From contig NZ_QRAI01000004.1 of assembly GCF_014336955.1 (NCBI RefSeq), positions 420,965-484,964 of the forward strand: a DNA stretch of 64,000 nucleotides. Direction: 5' to 3'. The position numbers and the translations under genes are program-made. Within the stretch, counting starts at the first letter, position 1. Each line of letters starts with the position of its first letter. This DNA comes from Saccharophagus sp. K07. Lineage in GTDB: Bacteria > Pseudomonadota > Gammaproteobacteria > Pseudomonadales > Cellvibrionaceae. Below the pieces are notes generated by a model. The model did no database searches, was not told the DNA's origin, and saw only the letters and a program-made list of their open reading frames with translations. Shown here in pieces: positions 36,623 through 45,829 of the stretch.

Positions 36623-36693
36623 CCTCGCCTTTTAATCAGCGGTATCGGCCCCTGAGATACTTGTGATTCATAGGGCTGTCGACTCGGCAATTT

Positions 36694-37656
36694 ATGTCCA
36701 TATTTACCCAGCAATACCTCTCTGCCCACACTGCCTCAGACGTGGGTAATCTGTTGAATCAAGATGGCGTTTTGGCGATCGTCGGTTACACCGGTGACTG
36801 TTCTGCACCGGCTACACTGGGACTCATTCCGTCCGGCCTGACTTCGCTTAATGACGTTCGTTATGAAGTCATTCGCTATCCTTTTGGTCGCGCGGAACGC
36901 GGGCAGGAAAATGGTTGCCAGTGGAGCAGGATAGGCGATCTTTTGTGTGTCGCTACGTGGATAACTCCCGCTGAATGCGAAAACATGGAGGAATCCACTG
37001 AGCAAGCGTATAACCGACTGCTCAATCTCGCCAGGTCATTTGGTCATCCGCACCCGTTCCGCATCTGGAATCTTCTGCCCCGCATCAACTACGGCGACGG
37101 GGATCAGGAGGTTTACAAGAAGTTCTGCAATGGCCGCATGCACGCCTTTACCCGTTACGGCATGGTTGCCACCCAGTACCCCGCAGCTTCCGCCTTGGGC
37201 CACCATACGGACGGCGCCGTGATCTATATGCTCGCCGCCAAGGAACCGAGCCGGAACCTGGAAAACTCCCGGCAGGTCCCTGCCTATACCTATCCGCGCC
37301 AGTACGGCCCGTGCAGCCCTTCGTTCGCCCGGGCGACGCGCTTGAACATGGCCGATGAGGAGTATCTGTTCGTGTCGGGAACGGCGAGCATTCTCGGGCA
37401 CAGCACCCACGCACCCGGCGACTTTCTTGTTCAGCTGCAGGTAACGCAGGAGAATATTGCCCACTTGGTCGCTCAGGCCAACGGATCACTCAGCAAAATG
37501 AGTGCACTGCGCGTCTACCTGCGTCACCCCGAGCATTTGCAGCCGGCGCGCGACATGCTGGAAAAAATCTATGCTCCTGAACATCTCAATTTCGTCTACG
37601 CGGATATTTGCCGACAGCAATTGTTGGTCGAGATCGAAGCGCTTGTGGAATTGTGA
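36694..37656 (+). CDS. Chorismatase / pteridine-dependent-deoxygenase-like protein (XanB2/Hyg5/FkbO family)
   Basis: 320 residues. YEVIRYPFGRAERGQENGCQWSRIGDLLCVATW, FRIWNLLPRINYGDGDQEVYKKFCNGR, HHTDGAVIYMLAAKEPSRNLENSRQVPAYTYPRQYGPCSPSFARAT and FVSGTASILGHSTHAPGD are characteristic of the chorismatase family. XanB2 of Xanthomonas turns chorismate into 3- and 4-hydroxybenzoate for xanthomonadin and ubiquinone. Here it would provide the aromatic starter, replacing the ammonia-lyase-like route of other aryl polyene clusters. Which hydroxybenzoate is made cannot be read from sequence. Confidence 0.9.
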   Translation: MSIFTQQYLSAHTASDVGNLLNQDGVLAIVGYTGDCSAPATLGLIPSGLTSLNDVRYEVIRYPFGRAERGQENGCQWSRIGDLLCVATWITPAECENMEESTEQAYNRLLNLARSFGHPHPFRIWNLLPRINYGDGDQEVYKKFCNGRMHAFTRYGMVATQYPAASALGHHTDGAVIYMLAAKEPSRNLENSRQVPAYTYPRQYGPCSPSFARATRLNMADEEYLFVSGTASILGHSTHAPGDFLVQLQVTQENIAHLVAQANGSLSKMSALRVYLRHPEHLQPARDMLEKIYAPEHLNFVYADICRQQLLVEIEALVEL

Positions 37657-37725
37657 TCGGGTCAGCCGATATAGACACGCGGTTGACAGGTGCAATCCTC
37701 ATTACAGCTATCACAGGAGCCGGGG

Positions 37726-38511
37726 GTGAAGTCGCTGCCCCGCGCTTGGCGGGTACCCGCCACCGGCTTCTCCTTTCTTGTTTTCGGTTGCGGAGCGCTT
37801 GTGCTGGGGTTGGTGCTCGGCGCTTGGCTGTTTATACGCCGGCCCGCGCCGGATAGCCGCGTCCGCCTGGTGCGCAGCGCCATCCGCTCTATGTGCAAAG
37901 TCTATATCGGCATGCTCAAAGGGATGGGATTGCTGACCTATCACTATGAAGGCTTCGACACATTGCAAAGCAACGGCAAGCTGATCGTCGCCAACCACCC
38001 GACCTTGCTCGACGCCGTATTCCTGATGGCCTTGATCCCCAATGCCGCCTTTATCGTCAAAGCCGCCATGGCGAACCATCCGTTTACCGGCGGTATTGCG
38101 CGGCTGGCGGGTTATATCCCCAACAACGAAGACGGCATAGATCTGCTCGAAAACGCCGTGAATGCGCTCCAGCGCGGCGACGCGCTGGTGATCTTTCCCG
38201 CTGGCACTCGTACCACCGGGCGCGGAGTCAAATTCAAACGTGGTGCGGCGAACATCGCAGTGGCCAGCCGATGTCCTATTGTCCCGCTGCGAATCCGCTG
38301 TCAGCCCGCGACTCTGGGAAAAAACGACAAGTGGTACCATGTGCCGCCGCGCAAGCCGCATTTTGAATTTTATGTGCTGCCGGAATTTGCCGTGCAGGAC
38401 GTTATCGATAGCAACCGTCCCACTGGCGTGCAAGCACGGCACTTGAACCAATATCTAGAAACTTGTCTTGAACCTGATGAGTTGCCCGGCAACTCTTCTG
38501 CTGGAGCCTGA
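37726..38511 (+). CDS. Lysophospholipid acyltransferase-like (PlsC family)
   Basis: 261 residues from GTG 37726, chosen because CACAGGAG lies 8-9 bases upstream; an in-frame GTG at 37690 is less well placed. An N-terminal membrane helix (GFSFLVFGCGALVLGLVLGAWLFI) precedes the NHPTLLD motif (NHx4D, about residue 89), FIVKAAMANHP and VIFPAGTRTTGRG. It would transfer the polyene acyl group to a glycerolipid at the inner membrane. Confidence 0.88.
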   Translation: MKSLPRAWRVPATGFSFLVFGCGALVLGLVLGAWLFIRRPAPDSRVRLVRSAIRSMCKVYIGMLKGMGLLTYHYEGFDTLQSNGKLIVANHPTLLDAVFLMALIPNAAFIVKAAMANHPFTGGIARLAGYIPNNEDGIDLLENAVNALQRGDALVIFPAGTRTTGRGVKFKRGAANIAVASRCPIVPLRIRCQPATLGKNDKWYHVPPRKPHFEFYVLPEFAVQDVIDSNRPTGVQARHLNQYLETCLEPDELPGNSSAGA

Positions 38512-38513
38512 AC

Positions 38514-38777
38514 ATGCAGTCCGAAAAACCGACCCGAGAAGATGTGTATCAATTTGTTGTCCGTGTACTGCAGGAGCAGTTCGAACTGGATGCGGATTCT
38601 GTAAACGAAGACGTGGATCTGCGCGAGGATCTGGATATCGACAGTATTGATGCGGTCAATATTCTGATTGAACTCAAAGCGCTGACCAATAAAAAAGTCG
38701 CCATCGAAAATTTCCATCAAATTCGCACCGTGCGCGACCTGGTGGACGCCGTGTGCAAGGTCATCAACGAGGACTGA
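38514..38777 (+). CDS. Acyl carrier protein 2
   Basis: 87 residues with the phosphopantetheine site DLDIDSIDAVNILIEL (Ser about 42). ATG two bases after the acyltransferase stop. Two ACPs are usual in aryl polyene clusters, one for the starter and one for extension. Confidence 0.93.
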   Translation: MQSEKPTREDVYQFVVRVLQEQFELDADSVNEDVDLREDLDIDSIDAVNILIELKALTNKKVAIENFHQIRTVRDLVDAVCKVINED

Positions 38778-38783
38778 TTCCTT

Positions 38784-39242
38784 ATGTTACAGCCGGTTGC
38801 TGGGCAAAAAATCATTAGCGAAACCCGCATGCAAATCCCATTTTTTGATGTGGATTCGCTCAATATCGTCTGGCACGGCAACTACTGCAAATATTTCGAA
38901 GTGGCGCGCTGCGAGCTGTTGGACAAAATCGGCTACGACTACACCACCATGCGCGATACCGGTTTTGCTTTTCCCATAGTGGAAATGAAAATCAAATATA
39001 TTTTGCCTTTGCGCTTTCAACAAAATGTGCTGGTTCGCGTGGAATTGCTGGAGTGGGAACACCGGCTGAAATGCGATTACAAAATTCTGGATGCCGAAAC
39101 CCTGGCAGTGCACACCACCGCAACCAGTATTCAAGCGGCGGTGGCATTGGGCGATCAACATTTGCAGCTGGTGTGCCCAAGTGTATTTACCGACAAGGTC
39201 GCGCAATATCAAATGAAGTTGGCCGAGGGTGCGCTGCAATGA
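38784..39242 (+). CDS. Hotdog-fold acyl-ACP thioesterase (4HBT type)
   Basis: 152 residues, start ATG 38784. FFDVDSLNIVWHGNYCKYFEVARCELL carries the Asp and WHGNY signature of 4-hydroxybenzoyl-CoA/YbgC-type thioesterases. Its probable job is hydrolytic editing or release in polyene synthesis. Its stop overlaps the next ATG (ATGA). Confidence 0.88.
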   Translation: MLQPVAGQKIISETRMQIPFFDVDSLNIVWHGNYCKYFEVARCELLDKIGYDYTTMRDTGFAFPIVEMKIKYILPLRFQQNVLVRVELLEWEHRLKCDYKILDAETLAVHTTATSIQAAVALGDQHLQLVCPSVFTDKVAQYQMKLAEGALQ

Positions 39243-39955
39243 AAAACTGGCTCGCCGGAATTTGGCTATTTGCATTGCTGACGGTGCAGACGGTTGCGGA
39301 TAGTGACGAGAAAAATCTCGTTGAGGAAAACACTGTTGAGAAAAACGCTGTTGAAGCGCCTGCTTCAACCGCGCCTGCAGTCGTAACACTTCCCGCCGCT
39401 AGCAAATCCCTGACTCCACAAAGTTGTCTGCAATTCGCAGAATTTCGCCAGGAAAAATATCTCACCGGTTTGCCCAAACCTTTGGTAACGCGCGGCAAGG
39501 TTGTGGTGGATTGCGAGCGCGGCACCGTGTGGAGCACCGACAAGCCCATCCGCGAAACTCTGGTTTACCAAATGGATGGCAAGCAGTGGCTGATCAAATC
39601 TGCAACTGATAAGCAGGAAATAAAAAACGCTGTGCAAAAACGCGTCGGCACCATTATTTCCCGCATCATGCGCGGCGATGAGAGTTTTATTAATAAATAC
39701 TTCGCCCGCGAAACCATTGAGAACACCACGCGCCTGGTGCCATCCCAAAAACGCCTGAAAAAATATATTCACAATATCGACCTGCAGCCGCAGGACGCGG
39801 GAATGCGCGTACAGGTCAAACGCGTGGATGAGCAGGATATGGTTTTGGAATTGTCAAATATGCGCCCGCTGACACAACTCGATGCAGCCTCATGCGCGAC
39901 CTTATTGCAATCAACCCTTGGTTGCGATCTGATTTTCCCAAGCCCGGCAAAATAA
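39239..39955 (+). CDS. LolA-like periplasmic carrier protein
   Basis: 238 residues from ATG 39239 with signal peptide MKNWLAGIWLFALLTVQTVAD and a linker rich in Glu, Ala and Pro. The body (FRQEKYLTGLPKPLVTRGKVVVDCERGTVWSTDKPIRETLVYQMDG) matches the curved sheet of LolA. In aryl polyene clusters such proteins are thought to ferry the lipid product across the periplasm. Coupled by a 4-bp overlap to the thioesterase gene, and one base before the MMPL gene. Confidence 0.85.
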   Translation: MKNWLAGIWLFALLTVQTVADSDEKNLVEENTVEKNAVEAPASTAPAVVTLPAASKSLTPQSCLQFAEFRQEKYLTGLPKPLVTRGKVVVDCERGTVWSTDKPIRETLVYQMDGKQWLIKSATDKQEIKNAVQKRVGTIISRIMRGDESFINKYFARETIENTTRLVPSQKRLKKYIHNIDLQPQDAGMRVQVKRVDEQDMVLELSNMRPLTQLDAASCATLLQSTLGCDLIFPSPAK

Positions 39956-39956
39956 T

Positions 39957-42341
39957 ATGCAGGAGTCAAACGCCGACCGCCGGGTCCGCCAATTTCAATG
40001 GGCCATCAAACTGGCTTTTTTGGCGGCGACACTGATTTTTGCAGTTGCGCTCATCAAGCTTTTTCAGACAGGTTTAAATATAGATACCAACTTGCGGAGT
40101 CTGGCTCCGCAGGCGGCGCAGGATTCGCTCGGCGAGCAGCTGATCAACCAGTTGTCCGGCGCGGCATCGCGCAAAGCCATAGTGGTGCTCGCGTCCGAAA
40201 ATCCCGCCAAAGTCAGCGCCGCATCTGATGCTATGCGCACTCGCTTAGGCGCTTTAGCAGAAGAGCAGAACTCCGTCGTACGTGTTGCGGATATGACCGA
40301 TACGGTCGAACAATATGTTCGTCTGCTGGAGCAATATCCCTACAATTTTCTCAGTCCTTCTTTGCGCCCTTTGTTGGAACAAAAAGATGATGCGCAGCTG
40401 ACCCAATGGGTGGTGGAAAAATTATTCAGTGGCACCAGCCAAGTTCGTTTGACCGGCTTTGATCGCGATCCTTTTGGCGCGCTGAACGATTACGCATTTT
40501 TTATTCAGGAACGATTGGCCGGTGATAGCGCGGACGATATTCGCTCAGTTGTACATGGCGGTGTAGAGCAGCATTTTTCCGTCTGGCAATTTGACTTGCC
40601 TGCCGATGGCATGGCGTTCAGCACGCAGGAAATCTGGATCGAGCAGTTATCCCATATTCAAACGGAAATAACGCAGCAATTTCCCGAGGTAAGATGGCTG
40701 CAATCCGGCATGATCTTTTTTGCCGCGGATTCGGCACAATCGGCACAGAAAAATATCAATATGGTGTCCAACACCGGCGCCATATGCATTATTTTGCTGA
40801 TGCTGGCAATTTTTCGCGGTATTCGCCCGCTGGCAGGCTCGATGCTGTCCATTATTGGGGGTGTCAGCTTCGCCTTTGTGATCAGCCATAGCTTGTGGAA
40901 TTCTCTGCATATCCTCACCTTGCTCTTTGGTGCGAGTCTGATCGGCGTGGCGGTCGATTATTCGCTGCATCTGTATTATTTCCATTTGGAAAATAAATCC
41001 GCCTCTCAGACCAATCACCGCTCGCATTTTTATCGCGCATTATTGTTAAGTCTGATGACCAGTATTGTTGGCTACAGCGCGCTGGCTATGTCGGGACTGG
41101 AGACCTTGCGCCAGGTCGCGCTGTTTTCCATTGCGGGCTTGGTATATGCCTGTCTGTTGGTATTGATGATCGAACCCTGGTCCACCAAAAAACTGAAATC
41201 CCATGACCGACTGTTAAGTGCTTTGACGCACAAGAGCATCGAAGGCTTGCGGCGCATTGGGCGGGTTCCTTTGCTGGCATTATTTGCTTTGGCTGTCTGG
41301 ATTATAGTGCTGGTGTTGAATGCACAGATTAAATTCGACGATAGTCCGAAAGCCTTTATCAAACAGAATCAGCAGCTGTTTGAAAATGAACGTATCGTCA
41401 ACGCCTGGATCTCCGATTATGAACCGGCCACTTTTGTGGTGGTGACAGGCGAGAATGTGCAGGAGATTTACGAAAAAATTGCCTTTCTGCACGCTCGTTG
41501 GGGAGATATTGCTCATAACAGTGCAAAAGGACTCTTGGGCATTGACGCACTTTTACCGTCGCCAAGTGAACAAGCGAAAAACTATTCGCTCAACGCAGCA
41601 CTCTATACCAATCAGCAACTGGCGACTGCGTTGGTGGAAGATTATGAAATTACCGATAGCGAACATTTGAGTCGCCTGGAAACGGAATACCGCAATTGGG
41701 CAGGGAAAATTTTAACGCCTGCCGATTTATTAAAGGATTTGCCAGGATTTCCGCAGCTTTGGCTGGAAGGCGAATCTCTGGTTACGGCTCTGTTAATTCC
41801 CAAAAATACCGCGCTCGATCAGCTGCGCAACATAACGGCGGAAATTCCCGGCGTTGAATTGGTGTCCATGGTCGAGCAGACCGAAGAAGGGTTGCATCAT
41901 TTGCGCACCACAGCAGGTTATTATTTATTTTTTGCGCTGCTGCTGATTACCTTTATTTTCTTTTGTCGCCACGGTTGGCGTTTGGCTTTGATCTTAAGCC
42001 TGGTGCCCGCTGCCGTGCTCGGCTGTATTGCGCTGATTTATCTGCTCGCCAATGTGCCCATTACGCTTTTCCATGTAATGGCCGCCTTTTTGGTGCTCGG
42101 TTTGGGAGTGGATTATTTGGTTTTTGCCTCCGAAATGGTGGGCAGTGCTAATGCCTCCAACGAGTTCGCCAATGCCTTGGTATTATCCGCTGCCACCAGT
42201 ATTTTGTCTTTCGGTGTGCTCGGCCTTACGGTGCTGCCCGCAGTGCAGGCATTTGGTATGACGGCGGCTTTGGGAATTCTGGGTAATTTAATTGGCGCAT
42301 TCTGGTTAATTGCAATTTGGAGAAACATTCATGACCATTAA
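39957..42341 (+). CDS. MMPL/RND-type lipid exporter
   Basis: 794-residue inner membrane protein with two halves, each one membrane helix, a large periplasmic domain and five further helices. Examples: WAIKLAFLAATLIFAVALI, NTGAICIILLMLAIFRGI, GASLIGVAVDYSLHLYYFHL and, in the second half, LALILSLVPAAVLGCIALIYLLA and AFLVLGLGVDYLVF. The paired GVDY.L segments lie where RND pumps have proton-relay Asp residues. It would flip or export the aryl polyene lipid. Confidence 0.9.
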   Translation: MQESNADRRVRQFQWAIKLAFLAATLIFAVALIKLFQTGLNIDTNLRSLAPQAAQDSLGEQLINQLSGAASRKAIVVLASENPAKVSAASDAMRTRLGALAEEQNSVVRVADMTDTVEQYVRLLEQYPYNFLSPSLRPLLEQKDDAQLTQWVVEKLFSGTSQVRLTGFDRDPFGALNDYAFFIQERLAGDSADDIRSVVHGGVEQHFSVWQFDLPADGMAFSTQEIWIEQLSHIQTEITQQFPEVRWLQSGMIFFAADSAQSAQKNINMVSNTGAICIILLMLAIFRGIRPLAGSMLSIIGGVSFAFVISHSLWNSLHILTLLFGASLIGVAVDYSLHLYYFHLENKSASQTNHRSHFYRALLLSLMTSIVGYSALAMSGLETLRQVALFSIAGLVYACLLVLMIEPWSTKKLKSHDRLLSALTHKSIEGLRRIGRVPLLALFALAVWIIVLVLNAQIKFDDSPKAFIKQNQQLFENERIVNAWISDYEPATFVVVTGENVQEIYEKIAFLHARWGDIAHNSAKGLLGIDALLPSPSEQAKNYSLNAALYTNQQLATALVEDYEITDSEHLSRLETEYRNWAGKILTPADLLKDLPGFPQLWLEGESLVTALLIPKNTALDQLRNITAEIPGVELVSMVEQTEEGLHHLRTTAGYYLFFALLLITFIFFCRHGWRLALILSLVPAAVLGCIALIYLLANVPITLFHVMAAFLVLGLGVDYLVFASEMVGSANASNEFANALVLSAATSILSFGVLGLTVLPAVQAFGMTAALGILGNLIGAFWLIAIWRNIHDH

Positions 42342-43059
42342 ACGAGTGCTCGTAACCGGCGCTACAGGTGGAATAGGGCAGGCTTGCGCAACCGCGCTGG
42401 CAGCGGAAGGTTATCACGTCACCCTGCATTACAATTCCAACGCCGCCAAAGCGGAAGCCTTGATTGCGCAAATTGAAGCGGCCGGAGGCCGCGCAAGCGC
42501 TATTCGTTTTGACGTGCGCGAACGCGAAACGGTGGCCGAAGCCCTGGCAAACGAAATCGAAGCCTACGGCGCTTTTTACGGTGTGGTGTGCAATGCAGGA
42601 ATTACCGCAGACAATGCTTTTCCTGCAATGCCCGGCGAAGATTGGGACCGCGTGATTCACACCAATCTGGATGCGTTTTACAACGTATTAAATCCGCTGA
42701 TTATGCCGATGATTCGGTTGCGCAAAGGCGGGCGAATTGTGACTTTATCTTCTGTTTCCGGCGTTATCGGCAATCGCGGCCAGGTGAATTACAGCGCGGC
42801 AAAAGCCGGCATTATTGGTGCGACCAAAGCTCTCGCTCTGGAATTGGCCAAACGCAATATCACCGTCAATTGTGTCGCCCCCGGATTTATTCAAACGGAA
42901 ATGACCAGCGGCTTGATCGTGGATGAAGCGTTGAAAATGATCCCCATGCAACGCGTAGGCGCGCCGGAAGATGTGGCCAATCTGGTGAAATTTTTGATGT
43001 CGGATGGCGCAGCTTATATTACGCGGCAGGTGATTCAGGTAAATGGCGGGATGATTTAA
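42331..43059 (+). CDS. 3-ketoacyl-ACP reductase (FabG-like SDR)
   Basis: 242 residues from ATG 42331, overlapping the MMPL gene by 11 bp. NAD(P) motif TGATGGIGQ (about residue 10), CNAGIT (about 88), catalytic Ser in TLSSVSGVIG, and YSAAK (Tyr about 150, Lys about 154). It reduces the 3-keto group in each polyene cycle. Last gene of the plus-strand arm. Confidence 0.93.
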   Translation: MTIKRVLVTGATGGIGQACATALAAEGYHVTLHYNSNAAKAEALIAQIEAAGGRASAIRFDVRERETVAEALANEIEAYGAFYGVVCNAGITADNAFPAMPGEDWDRVIHTNLDAFYNVLNPLIMPMIRLRKGGRIVTLSSVSGVIGNRGQVNYSAAKAGIIGATKALALELAKRNITVNCVAPGFIQTEMTSGLIVDEALKMIPMQRVGAPEDVANLVKFLMSDGAAYITRQVIQVNGGMI

Positions 43060-43065
43060 AAACCA

Positions 43066-43112
43066 AACCCCACCCCAACCCTCCCCTTGGGAAGGGGAGG
43101 GGGCAAAAGTTC
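43066..43112. repeat. Dispersed palindromic repeat (CCCACCCCAACCCTCCCC type)
   Basis: CCCTCCCCTTGGGAAGGGGAGGG forms a strong hairpin core at about 43079-43101. A related inverted unit (TCCCTCTCCTCGGGGAGGG) lies at 43181-43199. The two flank a short spacer between convergent genes and may also stop transcription. Confidence 0.65.
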
Positions 43113-43221
43113 GTCCTTATCGAGATGTAGAGAAAATTTTTGTAAAAAGGAAGCAGCGTTAAATCGAAGTGCGATCTAATTCCCTCTCCTCGGGGAGGGC
43201 TCCGCAAGGGCGTCTATTTAA

Positions 43222-44451
43222 CTAAACCCGCCGAAAGATCAGCGACGTATTAATCCCACCAAACGCAAAATTATTACTCATAAAATAATCCGCTTTAATT
43301 TCGCGCACGTCGCCGACTATATAATCCAGCTGCCCGCAATTGGGATCTAGTTCATCCAGATTTAAATTCGGAATAAACCAATTTTCCCGCATCATCTGAA
43401 TACCGGTCCAAGCTTCCAAAGATCCGCAGGCGCCGAGGCTGTGGCCGATATAACTTTTTAAGGCGCTGAAGGGGATATTGGAGCCCATGATTTCCTGCGT
43501 GGCTTTGGTTTCGGCGACGTCGCCTTGCAAGGTGGCAGTGCCGTGGCCGGAGATGTAGCCTATATCGGAAGGATTTAATTGGGCACTGGCGAGGGCGTCG
43601 GCCATAACTTGGCGCATGGTAATCGGATTGGGTTTTACCAGATGCACGCCGTCGCAGTTGGTCGCAAAGCCGACCACTTCCGCTAGAATATTCGCACCGC
43701 GTTTTTTCGCGTGTTCGTACTCTTCCAGAATTAAAGTACAAGCGCCTTCGCCGAGTACCAAACCATCGCGCTGTGTATCAAATGGACGCGGTGAAGTTTC
43801 CGGTTTGTCGTTGCGCAAGCTGGCGGAATAAACGGTGTCAAACACCGCTGCTTGTGTCGGACATAATTCTTCCGCGCCACCGGCGATCATAATGGTTTGT
43901 TGGCCGGCGCGAATGGCTTCGAATGCATAACCAATTCCCTGGCTGCCCGCTGTGCACGCGCTGGAAGTGGTATACATGCGCCCGCAAGTGCCAAACAAAA
44001 CACTGATATTGACTGCAGCGGTGTGGCTCATCATGCGTAAATAAGTGGTGCCATTAATTTTGGCCATGGAGTTGTGTTCCAATAAGCCAAAAAATTCCAT
44101 TGCCGCGTCGCTGTTGCCGGTTGCTGAACCGTAAGCCACACCGGTTGCCGCGCTGCTGATAATCGGATCGTTTAATAATCCCGCATCTGCCAGCGCTTTT
44201 TCTGTCGCGACTACTCCTAATTGACCAACGCGGCCCATAGCACGGCGTTTTTTCGCGGTGTAATGCGCAGGTAAAACAAAATCATCGACAGGGGAGGCGA
44301 GGCGTGTCTGCAAATCCGGGAAGCGATCCCACTCGTGCATATAACGCACGCGATTTTTCTTTTCCAATAATGCGGCGCGCACGCTGGGCCAATCGTGGCC
44401 GAGCGAGGAAATGGCTCCTGCACCTGTAACTACGACACGTTTCGCTGTCAT
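43222..44451 (-). CDS. Aryl polyene beta-ketoacyl-ACP synthase (KS2)
   Basis: 409 residues from ATG 44451. Cys in TTSSACTAGSQG (about 165), His in SGHGTATLQGD (about 305) and His in SYIGHSLGACG (about 337) give a complete active site. A second full ketosynthase is usual in these clusters. Its ATG overlaps the stop of the upstream dehydratase by 4 bp. A longer in-frame start would overlap that gene heavily. Confidence 0.9.
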   Translation of the reverse strand: MTAKRVVVTGAGAISSLGHDWPSVRAALLEKKNRVRYMHEWDRFPDLQTRLASPVDDFVLPAHYTAKKRRAMGRVGQLGVVATEKALADAGLLNDPIISSAATGVAYGSATGNSDAAMEFFGLLEHNSMAKINGTTYLRMMSHTAAVNISVLFGTCGRMYTTSSACTAGSQGIGYAFEAIRAGQQTIMIAGGAEELCPTQAAVFDTVYSASLRNDKPETSPRPFDTQRDGLVLGEGACTLILEEYEHAKKRGANILAEVVGFATNCDGVHLVKPNPITMRQVMADALASAQLNPSDIGYISGHGTATLQGDVAETKATQEIMGSNIPFSALKSYIGHSLGACGSLEAWTGIQMMRENWFIPNLNLDELDPNCGQLDYIVGDVREIKADYFMSNNFAFGGINTSLIFRRV

Positions 44452-44903
44452 AAAGTTGTATTCTCTTGATCGGGTGCGGTAACCGGTTTGCGGAATACCG
44501 TCAATTTGGCTGTTGCGCATAATTCGCCGCCGCGCGAAATTTCGCAACTGAATTGTGCAAGTTGGTCGCCGCTTAACGCAGCTTGAGTGCAGGAAACCTG
44601 CAAAATATCCCCGTCCGCAAAGTAGGGTACATGTATTTGATACTGGCGCGTGCCGAGCAAAAAGCCGAGATGCGGCTTCGTCAGGCCCTGCTGCAATTGA
44701 TGCCCTGCAATCAGTGCTGCGGTCTGCCCCATATATTCAATACCGATCCACGCGGGCACGCCGGTGGGCGCCATAAAAAATGGTGAATCCGCTGTGATAT
44801 GCACTTCTGCAGATGCCGAATCGGCAGCCACATGCAGCACCTTATCAATCAGGAGCATAGGCTCACGATGTGGAATCAGTTGATATATCAGCAGATCTTT
44901 CAT
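44448..44903 (-). CDS. Hotdog-fold 3-hydroxyacyl-ACP dehydratase 1
   Basis: 151 residues from ATG 44903. LIPHREPMLLIDKVL has the FabA/FabZ-like His, and VPAWIGIEYMGQTAALIAG has the acidic residue in the central helix. It dehydrates the polyene intermediate to the conjugated enoyl-ACP. Overlaps the acyltransferase gene by 41 bp. Confidence 0.88.
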   Translation of the reverse strand: MKDLLIYQLIPHREPMLLIDKVLHVAADSASAEVHITADSPFFMAPTGVPAWIGIEYMGQTAALIAGHQLQQGLTKPHLGFLLGTRQYQIHVPYFADGDILQVSCTQAALSGDQLAQFSCEISRGGELCATAKLTVFRKPVTAPDQENTTL

Positions 44904-45828
44904 CACGGTTGGCCCAATAGGGATAAAAATTAAACCACTGAAGCGGCGCTTTGGCGGCCTGGCGCTCCAGCTCGTTTGCATAGGTTTGCACGTAGTGGCG
45001 CAATTGCTCCGAATCGCGGCGCGGCAAATTGACGCGGTCGGCAAAAGGCACGAGTTCAAAATTCACCTTATCGCCGACGCGATAGGAAAACATCAAACTC
45101 ACTTCGCACTGCAATGTTTTGCCTAAGACGTAAGGGCCAATGGGAAATGGCGCAGGTTTGCCAAAAAAATCCACCAACAATGAATTTTCTCCCGTCACCG
45201 GAATTCGGTCGCCGGCAATAAACAGCCATTCGCCATTTTCAAGTTTGGTTTTGAACAGCAGAATCAGCGGAATATCCAGCTGCGTCACCTGATACACATT
45301 GATGCGCGACATGGGATTAATTTTCTGCATGATTTTGACGAAGTTTGCCGCGTGCTGGTCGTACACCAGAATATTGATGGTGTGCTCCATATAACGCTGC
45401 ACAAAGCCGCGGCAAAATTCCAGATTGCCCAGATGCGAGCCTATGATCAATTTTCCAGTCGGGCGACTTAAAAACGCATCCAATGCAGGCTTATTCTGAA
45501 TGGCAAAACAGCTGAGTTCGATGGGCGCCGACCAAGCCAGCAATTTATCCAGAATGGCCTGGCCAAAACTGTAGATATGGCGAATCACATCCCAATTATT
45601 CGGTGGCCGTTTCCAATATTCGGGATAACGCTCGGCATGGATATTGAGAAATTCACGCGAGGCGCGGCGCGCAACACCGTTCACCAGAAAAAAATAAATC
45701 GCTACCGGACCTAAAATCCAGTTGAACAACCGACGTCCGAACACGCGGTACAACCAGAGCATAAAAACCAAGCCCCAGTAGCTCCCGGACTCTGAAAGAT
45801 TCGCCCAATGGCGTTGCTTCTTTTCCAT
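44863..45828 (-). CDS. LpxL/HtrB-like acyltransferase
   Basis: 321 residues. Membrane-near N-terminus (YWGLVFMLWLYRVFGRRLFNWILGPVAIYFFLV), catalytic GSHLGNLEFCRG (HxxxxE-type motif, about residue 131) and FIAGDRIPVTGENS. It resembles lipid A late acyltransferases; in this cluster it would acylate the polyene-carrying lipid. Confidence 0.88.
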   Translation of the reverse strand: MEKKQRHWANLSESGSYWGLVFMLWLYRVFGRRLFNWILGPVAIYFFLVNGVARRASREFLNIHAERYPEYWKRPPNNWDVIRHIYSFGQAILDKLLAWSAPIELSCFAIQNKPALDAFLSRPTGKLIIGSHLGNLEFCRGFVQRYMEHTINILVYDQHAANFVKIMQKINPMSRINVYQVTQLDIPLILLFKTKLENGEWLFIAGDRIPVTGENSLLVDFFGKPAPFPIGPYVLGKTLQCEVSLMFSYRVGDKVNFELVPFADRVNLPRRDSEQLRHYVQTYANELERQAAKAPLQWFNFYPYWANRDERSADISTDSTS

Positions 45829-45829
45829 A

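Noticed and set aside
36499..36729. N-terminal extension of ACP 1
   Set aside because: The extra ~75 residues are not ACP-like and overlap the divergent chorismatase start; ATG 36498 gives a normal ACP length.
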